Assembly (NCBI RefSeq): GCF_014839805.1
Contig: NC_051124.1
Coordinates: 3,348,001-3,412,000 of the forward strand
DNA: 64,000 nucleotides
Source: Manduca sexta
Taxonomy: Eukaryota; Arthropoda; Insecta; Lepidoptera; Sphingidae
Reading direction: 5' to 3'
The stretch's first letter is position 1. Every line of letters starts with the position of its first letter. Shown piece by piece: positions 28,724-42,184 of this stretch. Both the position numbers and the translations under genes were made by a program. The notes under the pieces are model-generated. The model was given only the letters and a program-made list of their open reading frames with translations. It searched no databases and was not told where the DNA came from.

Positions 28724-31700
28724 ATGGAGTATTCCAAACGCACAATGCCAGTGTGTGATATTTGCCAGAAACCTGCCAACCAAATTTGCGGAGGATGCAA
28801 GCAGGTGTACTACTGTTCCAGACCGCATCAAAAACTGGGATGGAAGGAAGGCCACAAGTTCAAATGCTGCGCCTTCAAAATTCAACACACAGACACTTTG
28901 GGACGACATATGGTAGCCACTAGGGATATAAAGCAAGGTGAAATGATTTTGAAGGAGAAACCAGCTGTAATAGGACCGAGGATCACGTCTCCAGTGCATT
29001 GTTTGGCTTGCGGTAAAAAACTAGAACCGTTGGACAGTACGTATGATTTTTATAAATGTACAACGTGTCAATGGCCGATGTGTGGCCCTGAGTGTGAGAA
29101 AGCTGATGTTCACAAACCAGAGTGTAAGGCAATGTCAGACAGTAAATACCAGAGTAATATTAAATACGAATTTCCTGACAAAGTAGAAGCAGCCTATTGT
29201 GTTATATCACCGCTCAGAGTATTGCTTATGAAGCAAACCGATCCCTTGCAATATGAAAATATAATGAATTTGGAATCGCATTTAGATGAAAGAATAAACA
29301 CACCTTTATATGTTGTGTTAAAAGCTAATTTGGTTACATTTATCACTCATGTACTTGGTATGCCGTTTGATGAAGAAACTATATTGAAAGTTGCATCCAT
29401 ATTTGATACGAATTCGTTTGACGTCAGATCTCCAATTAGAAAAACTAGGCTCAGAGCTATTTATCTTATTGCTTCTATGATGGACCATAGCTGCAAACCA
29501 AACACAAAACACATATTTCTAGGAGACGAGCATCATTTGGCTGTATACGCCACAGTTCCCATCGCTAAAGGAGAGTTGATCACTGCAACATACACGCAAT
29601 CTTTATGGGGCACCCTGGACAGGCGAAAGCATTTGAAGAGTAATAAATGGTTTGACTGCGAATGCGAAAGATGCAAAGACCAAACAGAACTAGGAACGAA
29701 TTTAGGAAACATTTATTGCTCAGTTTGCAACGGTCCTGGCAGCGAGAATAGGCCATCGCGAGGCGCGATGCTATATTCCACAAACCCGTTAGATGAATTC
29801 GCACCATGGAAGTGCGCAATATGTGATCATTCTATTTTAAGCCGACAAATGGTTTGGGGCAACAACGCATTGAAACAAGATCTGAACAAATTGAAGAGCA
29901 AAGGCCCGCAAGAGTTCGAGGAGTTCATTGAGAAATACAGTCAGATACTGCATCCAAGCAATCATCTCGTGGTGCAGGCCAAGTTGGCATTGACGCAAAT
30001 ATACGGCAACTATAAAGGGTATACATTATCAGGTACATGCTCTACTTTTACTATCACTGAAATAGATTTTAAGACTGTCGATGAAATGATTACTGTGATT
30101 GCGTCAGAGCAACGTCAGGAATGCATCGATTGCAACAACAAAGTCGTATTAGAAATACTATTTTAGTTTAATACTGATTAAACTATATGTATTTTATTTA
30201 ATGGACTGCATTTATAATCAGATTGCTTGATTACAATTAGAAACATTCACGGTATTACGAAAGAAAGCTTTAAATAATTTGTGTGGTAATATGACTTGTA
30301 TGTGTTCGAAATGTGGAAACACACGACTGAAATTCCATTAGCTGTCATTCTCAATGATAAATTGGGAAATTCATCAATGAAATCCTATTTCTTCTGGGTT
30401 TTTATTTTATACAGATTGGAAGGGTTTTAGATCATAAGTTTAATTTCAGAGAAAATATTAAAAATATTTTTACATCGTAATCAAGAATATTAGTGAACAT
30501 TACAATAGCTTTAATCCGTTTTTTTGTACAGAAATTTCAGATAGTCTCCTGAAAAGGAAAATTGACCTGTGTCATGAGCTCTTGGAGATAGCAGACAAGT
30601 TGGAGCCAGGGTGGTCCAAGTTCCGTGGTACGCTGCTTTTGGATCTTCAGGCCGCGATGGCAGTAGAGACAAAGAGGGAGTTTGAGGCTGGAAAATTAAC
30701 CAAAGCTGGCGCTCAGGTGAATCATTATTCATATTTTCATAACTTAACTGACTAAAGATTGTTTTTAGTTTCGTATATTAATATTTTTTTGGTAACTTAA
30801 TAATGAGTATAAAAATTAAAATACATTCGGGATTCATCAGATATATGCTCGTTTTCTAAATTTGGCAAATTTGGATCAAATATTCAATCTTGGTTCGTTT
30901 AAAAACAATTCTGCTCGGGATTGGGACGTACAATAGAGTTAAAATATAGCGAAATTGGGAACTTGCCAAAGATAAATAATTACTAACACGCAGATTTTAC
31001 ATGCTACCCGTTTATTTTATAGCTATAAATATACATTTTACAACGATACAGCATTTTTTAATAGAACGTCATTCTAAACTACAAAATAACAATAATTACA
31101 AAAGAATTAAAAGATTAAAGCGACCAATAGTAAAAGATATCGTATATCTTCAAAAACATGTTTGTGGTAGGATATACTTTATATCCGCCCAGGTAGCGAC
31201 CACCGTACAGAAAATGTTAAAAAATCCACCATAGTTGCTCATGTAAGTGTGTCCCGTTCCGGGGTCAGCCTGTGTATATTTGGTTCCAACAGGCCGGCAT
31301 AATTGTGTCGATTTTCGAGGGATAATTATCTCTCGTCAGTCGACATGCTATTGGACCCCACTTCACTTACCATCAACCTGAAGTGGGGTTACTCTGTCTT
31401 ACATTCGTCTCGATGTTGTCACAAAGTACCCACTTTTATTAAAGAATTTCTAGCAACAATAAAATACTGTTTTCATCGAAATTTTATCTCTTTGAATCCT
31501 AAAAAATCAGCTTCATAATTATTTTTCGCATATTCAGACCAAAATACTTTCCAATATTTTTAAACTATATTATATAATTTCAGGACCAACTAATGGAGAG
31601 CATGGTTTTACTCCAAGAAGCAACCAACATATTAAGAGTGGAACCGCATATGAAAGAAGTTTTGGAGCAGAAAATACTTGAACTGACAAGCCAGCTTGAT

Positions 31701-31757
31701 CCAGTTGAAAATGGAACAAATGAGCAAGAAGGTCAAGAAACTATAGTAATTGAATAG
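28724..31757 (+). CDS. SmydA-type MYND/SET domain protein
   Basis: Three exons (28724-30032, 30532-30716, 31584-31757) joined at GT/AG sites that keep one frame give 555 residues. The family comprises SET-domain proteins interrupted by a MYND zinc finger. The arthropod SmydA group includes Drosophila msta and SmydA-8. MYND cysteines run from C11 to C48 with the YYC and HK..C pattern. The SET core follows from about residue 58. DHSCKPN (254-260) stands where most SMYD proteins have NHSCxPN, and GELITATY (283-290) supplies the later SET motif. Post-SET cysteines are C312, C314 and C317. The C-terminal helices (about 435-555) occupy exons 2 and 3. M1 was chosen because it is the first in-frame ATG; M8 is an alternative. 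Methyltransferase activity is not assured because of the Asp substitution. It is transcribed toward the GPCR gene. Confidence 0.9.
31160..31420 (+). repeat. Dispersed repeat family D in SmydA intron 2
   Basis: Shares the segments CAACAGGCCGGCATAATTGT and GACCACCGTACA with copies at about 37215 (+), 46735 (-), 55140 (-), 57235 (+) and 59310 (-). It sits within intron 2 of the MYND/SET gene. Class unknown; probably non-autonomous. Confidence 0.75.
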
Positions 31758-32131
31758 TTTAGTCATTAATTGCCAGATATTTGTTGATTATTTTGAATGT
31801 TATAATAATCCAGCATGTTATATACTGCTTACTGTTGAGCAAGAGTCTCATCTACTGACAGGATTTAGGCCTTAGTCCCCCAGGCTCTCGTAGGGGGTTG
31901 GCAGAGTTTAAATACCATTAAAATCCGAAAGTTTTGATATTATTTTTTGGAGTGAAAATACTCTTGGTATGTTTTGTATGATTGTTCATTGTTATTTCAT
32001 CACCGATAAAGACTAGAATAGAAACTGTTATTTTTTTCAATTATAGGTTATAAAAGCAACTCCAGTAGTTGTCGATTTTGTAGTGGTGTTTCTCGACAAC
32101 AAGATCACAGCGTCTGCGTGATACCTTATAA

Positions 32132-32137
32132 AATAAA
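32132..32137 (+). promoter_or_regulatory. Poly(A) signal for SmydA-like gene
   Basis: AATAAA about 375 bases after the stop codon, the first canonical signal on this strand. Confidence 0.5.
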
Positions 32138-32399
32138 GAACATTATGTCTTTTTGGAATTAATTGTAAGTTGGAACATGTGGTTAGGAAATTGTTCAAAT
32201 TAATCGTTATAATACCGAATTGTTTTCAGGTTTTATATATCTACTAGTTTCGTATCAAAATAAAATAAGTAAATATTTGTATAAACGTTTATTTCAAATT
32301 GTATACATTTATATTATTAAAATATGAAATATAATAAAAGACGTCTAAAAGCTTATTGTTTTTATAAACTAATATTTAAAATTTAAATAAAACTGTTCT

Positions 32400-32560
32400 A
32401 CGGATTTTATCTTTTTATATTCTAATTTTCTCCCGACGTTTTGAAGACCTTGCAGCCTTCATGGTCACGGGCGGAGATCGTGTTAAATCCGTAAAATAGT
32501 TTTACTTCAATGTCTAACATTCGCGTAAACATAAGAAATAATACTAAAAATCTCATTATT
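32400..32560 (-). repeat. Dispersed repeat family E
   Basis: The segments ATGTCTAACATTCGCGTAAA and the CTTGCAGCCTTCATGG area match, in reverse orientation, the sequence at about 53295-53465. No coding content. Confidence 0.65.
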
Positions 32561-33505
32561 GGAAGCAAGCGAATATTTTAGTAAAAATAAATTTAATTTA
32601 AATTTTATATTACAAGCTGTATTGGGCTTGTTGAAACATATAAAATAAGAAATGCATTTTTTTTTTGTAAATAGAACAACGTATGCTTATATAGAAAATA
32701 ATTCACATCTAATTATCAAACTGCATTATTTATATTTATTAGTACGTAGATATCAAAAAATAAAAAATAAAACTCAATAACTTTGTGCAACCGATTATTA
32801 CAGCATAGAAAAAATTTTAAAACCTTAAACATGTACTAAAAGACGTGAAATTACTATTACAAACTAATAATTTGCGGTTATTGCCGTTTTGTGTATAAAA
32901 GTGTATAAAATGCCGTAGTGTATAAAATGAAAAATGCAACCTTCTCTTTAGGAAAAAAGTTTTTTTACTTTTCTTAAGAAATCTATTTTTACAAGTATCT
33001 TATAATATGCAATAAATCACGGCAAGTTAGATTTTGTAAATTTTGATGCTTGCTGGACTTGCGCAAAGTTGCGTGTCAATACGACTATTAAGTTATTGCT
33101 GGTAGTGTAAATCTCGAAGTTCTAGTGTAATATATTGCTGCAAGAACTTGCTAGTTTCAAATTTTTTTTCGAGTATCGGACCCCGCAGTCAACCTAGGGG
33201 GAGACCTGCGAATGGTATACTGAAATCCCCTGGCTTAGCAACTACAGAGGCATGGAGGAAAGTTTGGAGAGGATAGCTAGTAAGGAAGTGTAGGAAACGC
33301 GAAGCAATCATCTTAGAAAGGGCGGAGGGGAGAAGGCCAGGAATTGTCAAAAAATTACGAGCACCCATAAACTTCAATGTAAATTGGCAACAATGACACT
33401 GAACTGTATGCCTAGGGTTGCGACAAAAGTCTCTAGACGTGCATTCGGTGTGAAGTTTCAAATAAGCATTACAAAAATGTAAGTTACTTCTATTTTGATA
33501 AACGT

Positions 33506-36500
33506 CTAAATATTATCCATTTTTAATGTCATCACTTTAGTGGGTTTTGTGGTAACCTCGTCGACTTTGACGCTGAACTCCACGGATTCTTTCTTGATGT
33601 TTAGCATGTTCTTGATCACTCTTGATAGCTTCTTGTTTGGTCGCGGCGAGTTTTCTATTACGAAGATCTTATCTGTGTTCTTACAGTTGGAGAGGGCGTC
33701 TGGTCTTCTGAACTGTAACGTATTTTAAGTCTTATTGTATACTTTTGTTTATTGGCTTAGTCTCTTTACGACAATAATGAACGAAGCTGATTATTTTAAA
33801 CAAAAAAGAACATCACATGAAATCTCAGTTGCAAAAAATAACTCGTAAGTTTTCTACTTTTCTCTTTAAAGTTGTTTAGGTCGAAAGCTCTCAAAAATTT
33901 AGAATAAAAACATATTTGGAAAACTATGAAAATCGCGAAACATACAAAAGCCTGATTCAGGTACTCTAAGGCGTGTTATGTCTCTGGACCTCCGCTCGCC
34001 ACTATTTTTTGGAACACACGGTATAAAATGAAAGTAAAAAAAATAGATGAGACGGAAAAAATCGTAATAATTAGTAAAAAAAACTATTTCCTTATGTACT
34101 ACATTTATTTTCAACAAATACTCTTTCATGATGTTTTTTTTTTCAATTTCTTCAAATATATATTGTACGATTCATACAAACTATCATTTCTAGAACATAC
34201 CATAGAGCAAGCGCAGCACCAATTTCCAAACTTGAAACATGCCACTCCAGGAGTCCGGTCCATAGCATTCCTAAACCTCGGGTTAGTAAAGCCATAGATC
34301 AACGGGTTGGCTGCGCAGTTCAAGTACATCAGAAAATTCGCAGCAAACCACATGGTCGCAAAGCTTCCATCGACCTACAATAATAGTAGATTATTTTTAC
34401 TTTTTCCTTAAAAAAATCACTCAATTTTTGAACAATAATAATTAAATTCAAATCGTGTCGTTTTTTATTAACTAGGATACATATACCAACAGGTATCTGG
34501 AACCCCGCATATATAAGCGAATTTTAAAAGTACTTAAACCTTCGTCCCGTTTGAAATTTTGTCTTCCCATTCCTTTACGCAGAAGGAAAATAGACTCTCA
34601 GATCGCAGAACCTCCGATGAGGAGGAGCGACTATTGTGGATACTCGACACTGCGCACGTCACAAACGTTTGAATACTCCAAAACCTTAAAATCAATTGTC
34701 GTCTACGCAAATACGAATCCTCAAATACTTTGGATATCCGCAACCAAAACTATGAAACGCTTGATTATTCAGAGTAGTGGTAGATATTCACTGCGCTGAG
34801 GAGATCAAAGTTGCCACACAAATATCCGTTAATAACAATGGGCCATCCAAACAATCTATCGGAAGTCTCTACAGGCCTATAGGGAAACCTTTTTACATCT
34901 TCTGCATCTTCACAAACAACGACTTCCCTGTCAAGAGTATACGAACGAAGAATTAAAACTCTTACAGCATTAATTTTCTCAGTCATATTATTCCTCCAGT
35001 AAATTAGGGCAGTGTACGGCAGCCTGCACACCAAAGCAGTAACCAGGACGCAAGCTGTGATCCTCATTGCCCTTGCCCGAGCTCTCCTAATGGTTCTTCC
35101 ACCACCACGAGATGACAGTTCCCTTGCGCTACATTCCAGACGCCAGATGATTGCGCCATACTGAAAAACATGATAAAACAAACAATACTGAAATAAAGAA
35201 TTTCATCATCATCAGCCCTGTATTATATACTGTCCCACTGTTGGGCACGGGCCTCCTCTACTACTGAGAGGGATTAGCTCTTAGTCCACCACCCTGGCCT
35301 AGTGCGGATTGGTGGACTTCACACACCCCCGAAATTCCTATAGAGAACTCAGGTATGTAAGTTTGCTCACGATGTTTTCCTTCACCGTTAATAAAGAATT
35401 TAACTTATATTAACAATATTATAAATGCGTTTATAATGAAGCAACCAAAGAAATATGTGAGGGTCCGCCTGTGTAAGTACCACCGCAATGTCTATTTCTA
35501 CTGCCAAGCAGCAGTGTGTAGTCACTGTTGTGTTCCGGTTTATAGGAAATTGTAGCCAGTGTAACTACTGGACATAATAAGACTTAACATCTCATGTTTC
35601 AGGATGGTGAGCGCAGTGGAATACCAAACAATACTTTGTAATTCAAGGTGTTGGATGGTGTATCCACTGTGTATGGGCGGTCGTATCGCTTACCATCAGT
35701 CAAACGTCAAGCTCGTCTCGTCATTCAAAGCAATAAGAAGCAACAAAGAAACTGCTAATAGCTCGTGTCCTTAATTGTCATATTATAGGTAAAGAATTTT
35801 TATCCAAAGAATTTTATTCTGAGAAAGGTCCTTTCTGCAGGCATAGCTGTGAGTAACACCTAGTTGTGTCATAAAAGTCACTATCGATTCCCAGATTTTC
35901 AATTCGATAAAGAGGATTTGTTGGGATTAGATTTGTGTCCGATAAATAAGATGCGATAAGAGCAAATGTATTATCGTGGATATAAATAGTTTTAGTGGCA
36001 TATAAACATTGGTGTAGTTATTATACAACAAAAAAGAAACCGACCCTAAAAACACTACCATTGAAATGATTTATTAAACTTTAGAGACAGATAAATAAAA
36101 AATATTAAAACATAAGTAATAAAATTTTCTTGTTATTTATTAATTAACCTCACTGTGCCATTTGGTTAAATTTAGTTAATAATGTGCATATTGTACTAAT
36201 ATCAGCACTTTATTATGTACTGTCCCACTGCTGGGCACGGGCTTCCTCTACTACTGAAAGGGATTAGGTTAGTCCATTACGCTGGCCTACTGCAGATTGG
36301 TAGACTTTACATACCCTCAAAATTCCTATAAAGAACTTCGGTATGCAGGTTTCCTCACGATGTTGCTCTTCAACGTTAAGATAATTCATAAAGAAAACAC
36401 ATAATTTTACTCCGAGATGTGTGCCCTTGGGATTTGAACCTGCGGACATTCGTCTCGGCAGTCGTTTCCACAACCTACTAATATTGTCCTAGTAATAACA

Positions 36501-38633
36501 TAATTATAACGATTTCGAAAAATACAATGAAATGAATAACTCACCGTAAGCACCATAACTCCCAAAGGAACCCACACAAGCAGCGTGAGGAGTACATGCC
36601 AATAAACACCCAAAATACGTGCATCCTCTGCACAGTACATCTCTAAGAAATCTAACCATTGACGTTCCTGAAATAGAATACATCACAGGAATTAATAAAG
36701 CAGGTAGGCCATATTCAGGACCTGAGAAACATCAATCGCCTATAAGTATTATCTACCACATAGATTATGTATATCACGTATAATTGTACTTAATTAGTAT
36801 TTTTTCCACCACCTTCGACAATGTTTTAAATATTTTGTTTGTTATGTGATACAGATAGGGAACTATAGGTCTATAACATGATATTTCTTCCCAATGTTGT
36901 CATAATGTTTGTTGTATGACTGTTTGTTCCTTAATAAATAAATAAATATCATGGGTCTGCACTGTCCAATAAATAAAATGGGCAGCGGGATTAGCCACCC
37001 CCTATTAAGTATAGCAACACTTTTATACTTTCTAGTGATACTAGTAGGAGGAATATAACAGAATTTTCCTATGTTTAATTGCTATGAGATATTGTATACC
37101 TAGTATTTACAAATACTGTTATTGTATCCTCAATGAGAAGTTTATTTGGCTGAATAACTACCATCATCAATAAATCGAAGCCAATCCGCATCGAAGATAC
37201 TCATCAAACATCAATAATTTGCTAGTGGTGGGATACATTTTATATCTGTTCGGATAGCGACCACCGTACACAAGGTGTTAAAACCCGCCATAATGGCCCA
37301 CGTAAATATGTCGCTTTCCGGGATCAGCCCGTGTATATCCAAATTGCCGCGAGGTAATCATCTTTCGTCAGTTGACATTATTGGACTCTACTCCACTTAG
37401 TAGCTGGTGCAGTGGGGTCACTTTGTGTCTAAAAATTGAAATAAATACCTGCAACTTCTAAATAAATACCTGGTATTCCCGCTTAAAGGTCCAAGGTAAT
37501 GACAAAGCAGCTGCTATGAACCAAGTTCCGATAATCAGCCTAGGAGCGGCCTTCTTCGTGATCCTCGCTTCGGAGTTCATTGCAGCGGCTGCCAGTCTAT
37601 CGTACGATACTAGCATGACTGCACCTACGCTGGCCAGGAGAAGGGATGCTGAAAGGAAAAAAATATATAAATTCCAAAAGTAAATTATCGTAAAAAATAT
37701 TTATATGGCTCTGTTGAGAAAAGCTTGTTTTAACATTTTATCAAATGGAGAAGATAAGAGCATTTTTTTTCTTGCTTTGAATGACGAGACGAGATTGCTG
37801 TTCGCGTGATGGCAAGCGGCAGAACCGCCCATAAACAGTAGAAACACCATCCAACACCTTGAATTAAAAAGTATTGTTTGGTATTCAAAACGTAGCAATA
37901 TTCATAAAAGAACAAAAGTTCATTGTTATAATCAATCGTAAACTTATCATACTAAAATCCTTACCTTGCATAAATCCTTCAAACCGGCACCCAAAGTTTT
38001 TCAAAACGAAGTTTTGGTAGAAGTCGCGTACCAGCATGAACCAGGGGCAGAAGACCAAAGTCAATAAATCCATGAAAGCCAAGTTGCCAACAAGGTAATT
38101 GCTGGTGTTCCATAACCACCTGTTCTTCATGATGATGACTAGGATTATGATGTTAAGAAATATACCAAACACAGCCACGATGACCATCATTGATGATTTT
38201 ATGACAATCTCTCTCACAGGCTTTACGTGCCACAAGTTATTTGGAAATGGATACTCGGAGATGTTGATCTGAAAAGAATTAGGTTTGTTAGTAGCTTATG
38301 CTATAATTGATATGAGTTCGATAAATCAGAAAACATAACAAAACATAAACTGCTATTGTTTTTATAAATCGGCAACTTCACTGATTTTGATTTCAATCAT
38401 CAGAATTATAGTTCTCAATCATCAATGTGGTCCTGGATTAAATTTATTTAAACAGGTTTCCTTGAACACACAAAATCCTCTAGTTTGTTCCATGCATTCC
38501 TAACGTTGATAAAAACCTTATCACACTTATTCAATTGATTCACAAATCAATAATATCTACTTACATTTTCCAAATACTCATCACTCCAATTCGACGTGAA
38601 CCTTATATCGTCATTATTGTCTTCTTCCTCCAT
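33506..38633 (-). CDS. Orphan class A (rhodopsin-family) GPCR
   Basis: Seven minus-strand exons (38633-38565, 38268-37965, 37648-37470, 36667-36545, 35160-34966, 34374-34201, 33712-33506) join in frame into 416 residues. The N-terminus has sequons N15 and N25. Family landmarks are N62 in TM1, LAFMD (D90) in TM2, C117 before TM3, YDR (D141-R142) in place of DRY, W167 in TM4, C196 in loop 2, P218 in TM5, CRLP (270-273) where CWxP is usual in TM6, and NPLIY (313-317) in TM7. A cluster of cysteines (343-346) could be palmitoylated. The last exon encodes a basic cytoplasmic tail of 68 residues. It presumably couples a peptide or other ligand to G proteins at the plasma membrane. I cannot name the ligand or a close orthologue. 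Reading through exon 6 would give a shorter alternative tail ending at 34126. Confidence 0.85.
35205..35390 (-). repeat. Family C SINE-like fragment in GPCR intron
   Basis: Contains CTGTCCCACTGTTGGGCACG and the TAGTCCACCACCCTGGCC segment. It lies in the GPCR intron upstream of exon 5. Confidence 0.8.
35455..35740 (+). repeat. Family B repeat, long copy in GPCR intron
   Basis: Long family B copy ending in the AAAGCAATAAGAAG tail, in the intron between GPCR exons 4 and 5. Confidence 0.8.
36205..36490 (-). repeat. Family C SINE-like copy
   Basis: From CTGTCCCACTGCTGGGCACG to the B-box-like GGGATTTGAACCTGCGGACA, in the same intron just downstream of GPCR exon 4. Confidence 0.8.
37215..37430 (+). 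repeat. Family D repeat copy
   Basis: Degenerate copy with GCGACCACCGTACACAAGG and TCGTCAGTTGACATTATTGG, in the intron between GPCR exons 3 and 4. Confidence 0.7.
37770..37890 (-). repeat. Family B repeat fragment
   Basis: GACGAGACGAGATTGCTGTT through the GTATTGTTTGGTATTC segment, in the intron between GPCR exons 2 and 3. Confidence 0.75.
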
Positions 38634-41139
38634 TTTTAGGAAGGCATTCCTCAAACGACATCCGTTTTGGAAAAGTCATAGACGTGACTAAACCAATGAG
38701 CCGGTTGACAATATTTTACCCAGTACTCGAGATAAGCCAACGGTTGCAATACTCCATTAACATGAAAGCTTTTTTATCATGAATGAATATAGTGACCAGC
38801 TTTGCAAGACGAAGTTGTAAAATAATTTTGATGTGAAGTAAGTTACTGATAAAAAAAAGCATTTTGAAAGCTTTAGATAAATGTATAAGTGAGTAGTGAT
38901 GTTTATTTTTCATAGGTCCAATGTGTTTGTGTTAAAGAAAGTAAACAATTCAAGAGAAATCCTGAGTAAAATTTAACTAAAGAGTGACCATTGCGAACTC
39001 GATTATCTTCTAAGCTGCCTGACGAAAATTGTATACAAGGTCATTTTGACTTTGAGTTACTAAACGAAATCATAGTCGTCTTTACCTCTAATTAGCATCA
39101 TGTAGTTTAGTGCAAATATGGTGTGTACGTAGATATATTTTTGACTGCAAGTGTGATCTTACCGTTCTATCAAATTCTCTTAGATTGTCAGTAGATGCGT
39201 TTGGACTGTAATTACAAAATTACTTTTTGTTATTATTTATTTTGTTCGAACACTACACGTTGTTTATTTGCATCTACGATTTGAGCAACTTATTGTTAAT
39301 GTTATTTACAATTATACAGGTATGTGGTAGGCATGTTGTGTCATTATGTAAAGCAATGTAAAAATGACCCTGTACACAACCAGGATTTAAAATCCATGAT
39401 ACCGGTTCACGAGGATCGATTATCTATATTTATGCACCAGGACAATTAAATGCTTTCCTCTGTTATATCCTGAAATTTCATGTCCCTGCATGGCCACTAC
39501 ACACTGGACAGATGATTGATAGAGTCCAAATTATGGCTGATATTCAAGGTCACTTTATCAGGATTATGTTTGCTTTACGTGTGCGAATATTAATTACCAT
39601 TACAGACAATGTAACATAATCGATTAGTAAAAACTATTTTAGTGTTTTCGTATTTGTAGATTTCATATTTATTTTGGATGTAGTTTCAATTTGAGTAGAC
39701 TTTTAGTAGCATTATAGTGGAGTTACATAGCCGAGCAGGTAAGTATAAAAAAAAATATATTTTCGCAAAAAATCCCGATGTTTGTTTTCTGATTTTTTTT
39801 ACGGTGGTCACTATCCGGACAGATATACAATGTACCCTACCATCAATATTCCTTTTTCATGCATGATTTTGGCACAATGTTAGCAGACGGAAAGACGAGT
39901 ATGAGTTTTCATTTATAAACGCAATGTAAAAATAACCCTGTATACGTCTGATAACTTTCATGTAATGATTTAAAAATTATCTCTTAGAAATTTTTAGAAA
40001 CGAAAAATTAATCTAATCTATATTATTATGCCCTCTATTGGTTGCTTTGAAAATCTCTGAGGTATCAACGTAAGTAGTTAAATCTAAAGTTGTCATTTAA
40101 AAGCATAGATGCCACTATTTATAATATTTATTAACATTTTGATCGAGTTCAATCCTCGACCGATAGATGACACTTTTATAAAATAGCATTATAACTCTTA
40201 AATATTTTATTGTATCACATAAGCAAAACAGAACACACTACAAAACTTATTGATGATTTTTTTTTTATTTCATGACCTAAGAATCGAGCCTAGAACCTCT
40301 GGTTTAAATTATGTGCTCTGTCAATGAAATAATAAATCGATTAAAATAATATCAAGTATATGTAATAATGTTAACTAAAAAAAACAATATCACAGACCCG
40401 ACCCGGATCGAACCCTAGGCCCCGGAATTGCAGTCATAACGTAACCGTCACCGAGGCATTCAATCAATTGAAGGATGCAACGTAAATTATAAGCATATAA
40501 TATAAACAATACACTATTTTCGACATACTAGACGTACTAACAGACTTTCATTAAAACAATAAGTGCAACAACAAAGCTAAGACTAGGAAGAATTCGATAT
40601 CAAACAGACGACAGACGCAACCTCACACGCCCGCCGCCTCATTTGTTTAGCGTTAACATTGTTCTTCATTTTTTAATCGCGTTCTTGCAATCCATCCTTA
40701 TTCTGGATAAAGAATAATTTATCCTCTGAAAATATTCGTACTAGTTTCTTCCTTGATAGTTGTGCCCGAAGATCGATTTCTGCCCGAAGTCGATTAATCG
40801 GCTATTAGATTTTAAACCTTCAACCAAAGCAAAATATCAAGATAGGCTATAAATTATAATCAATTATATAAATTATTTTAAAAAAAAATATTGAAAGTTT
40901 TCTTTGACTCGACTTAGAGATGATTATAATAATTATACCTTGCAATTAAAAAATAATATTGTGAATTATAATTTTTAACATTTATTTACTTATTTCGTTC
41001 GTTTTTGCTTGCTAGGAACCTTTGATCCTTTGCCACATATTTGCCGAGAGCAGATGTTTCTTTTTTGTGGAAGGTGGTCCAAACCAAAGCTAGGTCGGAC
41101 ACTAATTGACAGTAACAGTCAGTGTTATAATATAATAAT
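38634..41139. other. Upstream of GPCR; intergenic DNA
   Basis: Presumably includes the GPCR promoter and any 5' UTR exons. A short family D fragment lies near 39800-39850. A family A SINE piece with a GACCCGGATCGAACCCTAGG stretch lies near 40380-40460. No gene supported. Confidence 0.5.
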
Positions 41140-41330
41140 AAAATATCTGTATTTTATTATATTGTCCCGCTGTTGAGCGCGGGCTTTCTCTACTACTACG
41201 GTTTAGGCAATACACAGTAGTTCAGTACACCACGTTGACCTAGTGCGGCTTGGCAGACTTTACATATCTTCGAAATTCTTATGAAGATCATCTCACGTAT
41301 GCAAATTCGTCACAATGTTTTCCTTCATAA
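41140..41330 (-). repeat. Family C SINE-like fragment
   Basis: Diverged copy recognisable by the TTGTCCCGCTGTTGAGCGCG and TCACAATGTTTTCCTTCA segments. Confidence 0.7.
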
Positions 41331-41794
41331 ATAAATCAAGCGATTATTCACACACAATACACATAAGCACAATGCAGTAATTAGCATCGCTCTGTGTTGC
41401 AAAGTTCGAAATGTGTTCCAAATATTTTCTAAATGCTTGTTTCGCGGTGTCCCATCTTCCTCTATTTTAGTATTTGACCAATTCTGCGAAATATCACAGC
41501 CTAACTAAACATCTCTTCCTTTTTTGCAGTCGGTTAATATTTCAGAATACGGCCGTGTAGAAAAAACCACAACTGTCTGCTGCATTTTGTTCGGATGGAG
41601 TTATCCTACGTCTTAATGTTTCGTTTGAATGATGCACGGCATTATGAACTCTAGCATTATTACACTAAGGGTCACGATGACAGTGTATAATTTTGTGTGT
41701 AATGGGACTCGTGAGACGTGTCGCCGGCGATGACTTGACGTGTTTTGCGCCATATTGTAGTTTTGTATTGCGTGCTTCTGTTTTCTGAAATATA

Positions 41795-42045
41795 CACAAC
41801 ATCACGCATTTATCCCCGAAGGGATATGCAGAGGCGCAACCAAGGCACCCACTTTTCGCCAAGTGTGTTTCATCCCATGATGTGATAGGGGGCGAGCCTA
41901 TCGCCATATCGGACACAAATTCCAGACTCCGGGCTGATACTGAGCAAAAAAACCCAAACATCACTTTGCCCGACCCAGGATTCGAACCCAGGACCTCACA
42001 GCGCTGTTGTACCGCGTATGCAGTACAACAAAGCCACTGAGGCAG
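41795..42045 (-). repeat. tRNA-derived SINE (family A), near full length
   Basis: Carries the complement of a tRNA-like B box (GATTCGAACCCAGG) and a head complementary to GCCTCAGTGGCTTTGTTG. Close to the copy at 13405-13660. Confidence 0.8.
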
Positions 42046-42184
42046 TTGAAATATGTTTCTGAAATGTTATTGTCTATTTTTAGATAGGAGAGTTTACTTA
42101 CGACCATTTTCAATGAACGATCCTGGCTAGCAGCAATTGGTCCGTTGAAATGTGACTTTAGATAACAAATTTACTGCCTTAGTG

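Larger units (their letters stand above)
31758..33505. other. Convergent intergenic region
   Basis: Lies between the 3' ends of the MYND/SET gene (plus) and the GPCR gene (minus). It holds the poly(A) signal and family E repeat annotated above. A 90-codon minus-strand frame at 33189-33461 lacks protein-like features and is not called. Confidence 0.6.

Noticed and set aside
28643..28999. 118-codon minus-strand frame
   Set aside because: It is antisense to the first exon of the MYND/SET gene and has no family features.
33189..33461. 90-codon minus-strand frame downstream of the GPCR
   Set aside because: No splice link, no domain, and composition unlike the neighbouring exons.
34765..34965. 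Extension of GPCR exon 5 to the stop at 34765
   Set aside because: A GTAAGA donor at 34965 followed by the TM7 exon gives a complete receptor; the extension lacks TM7.
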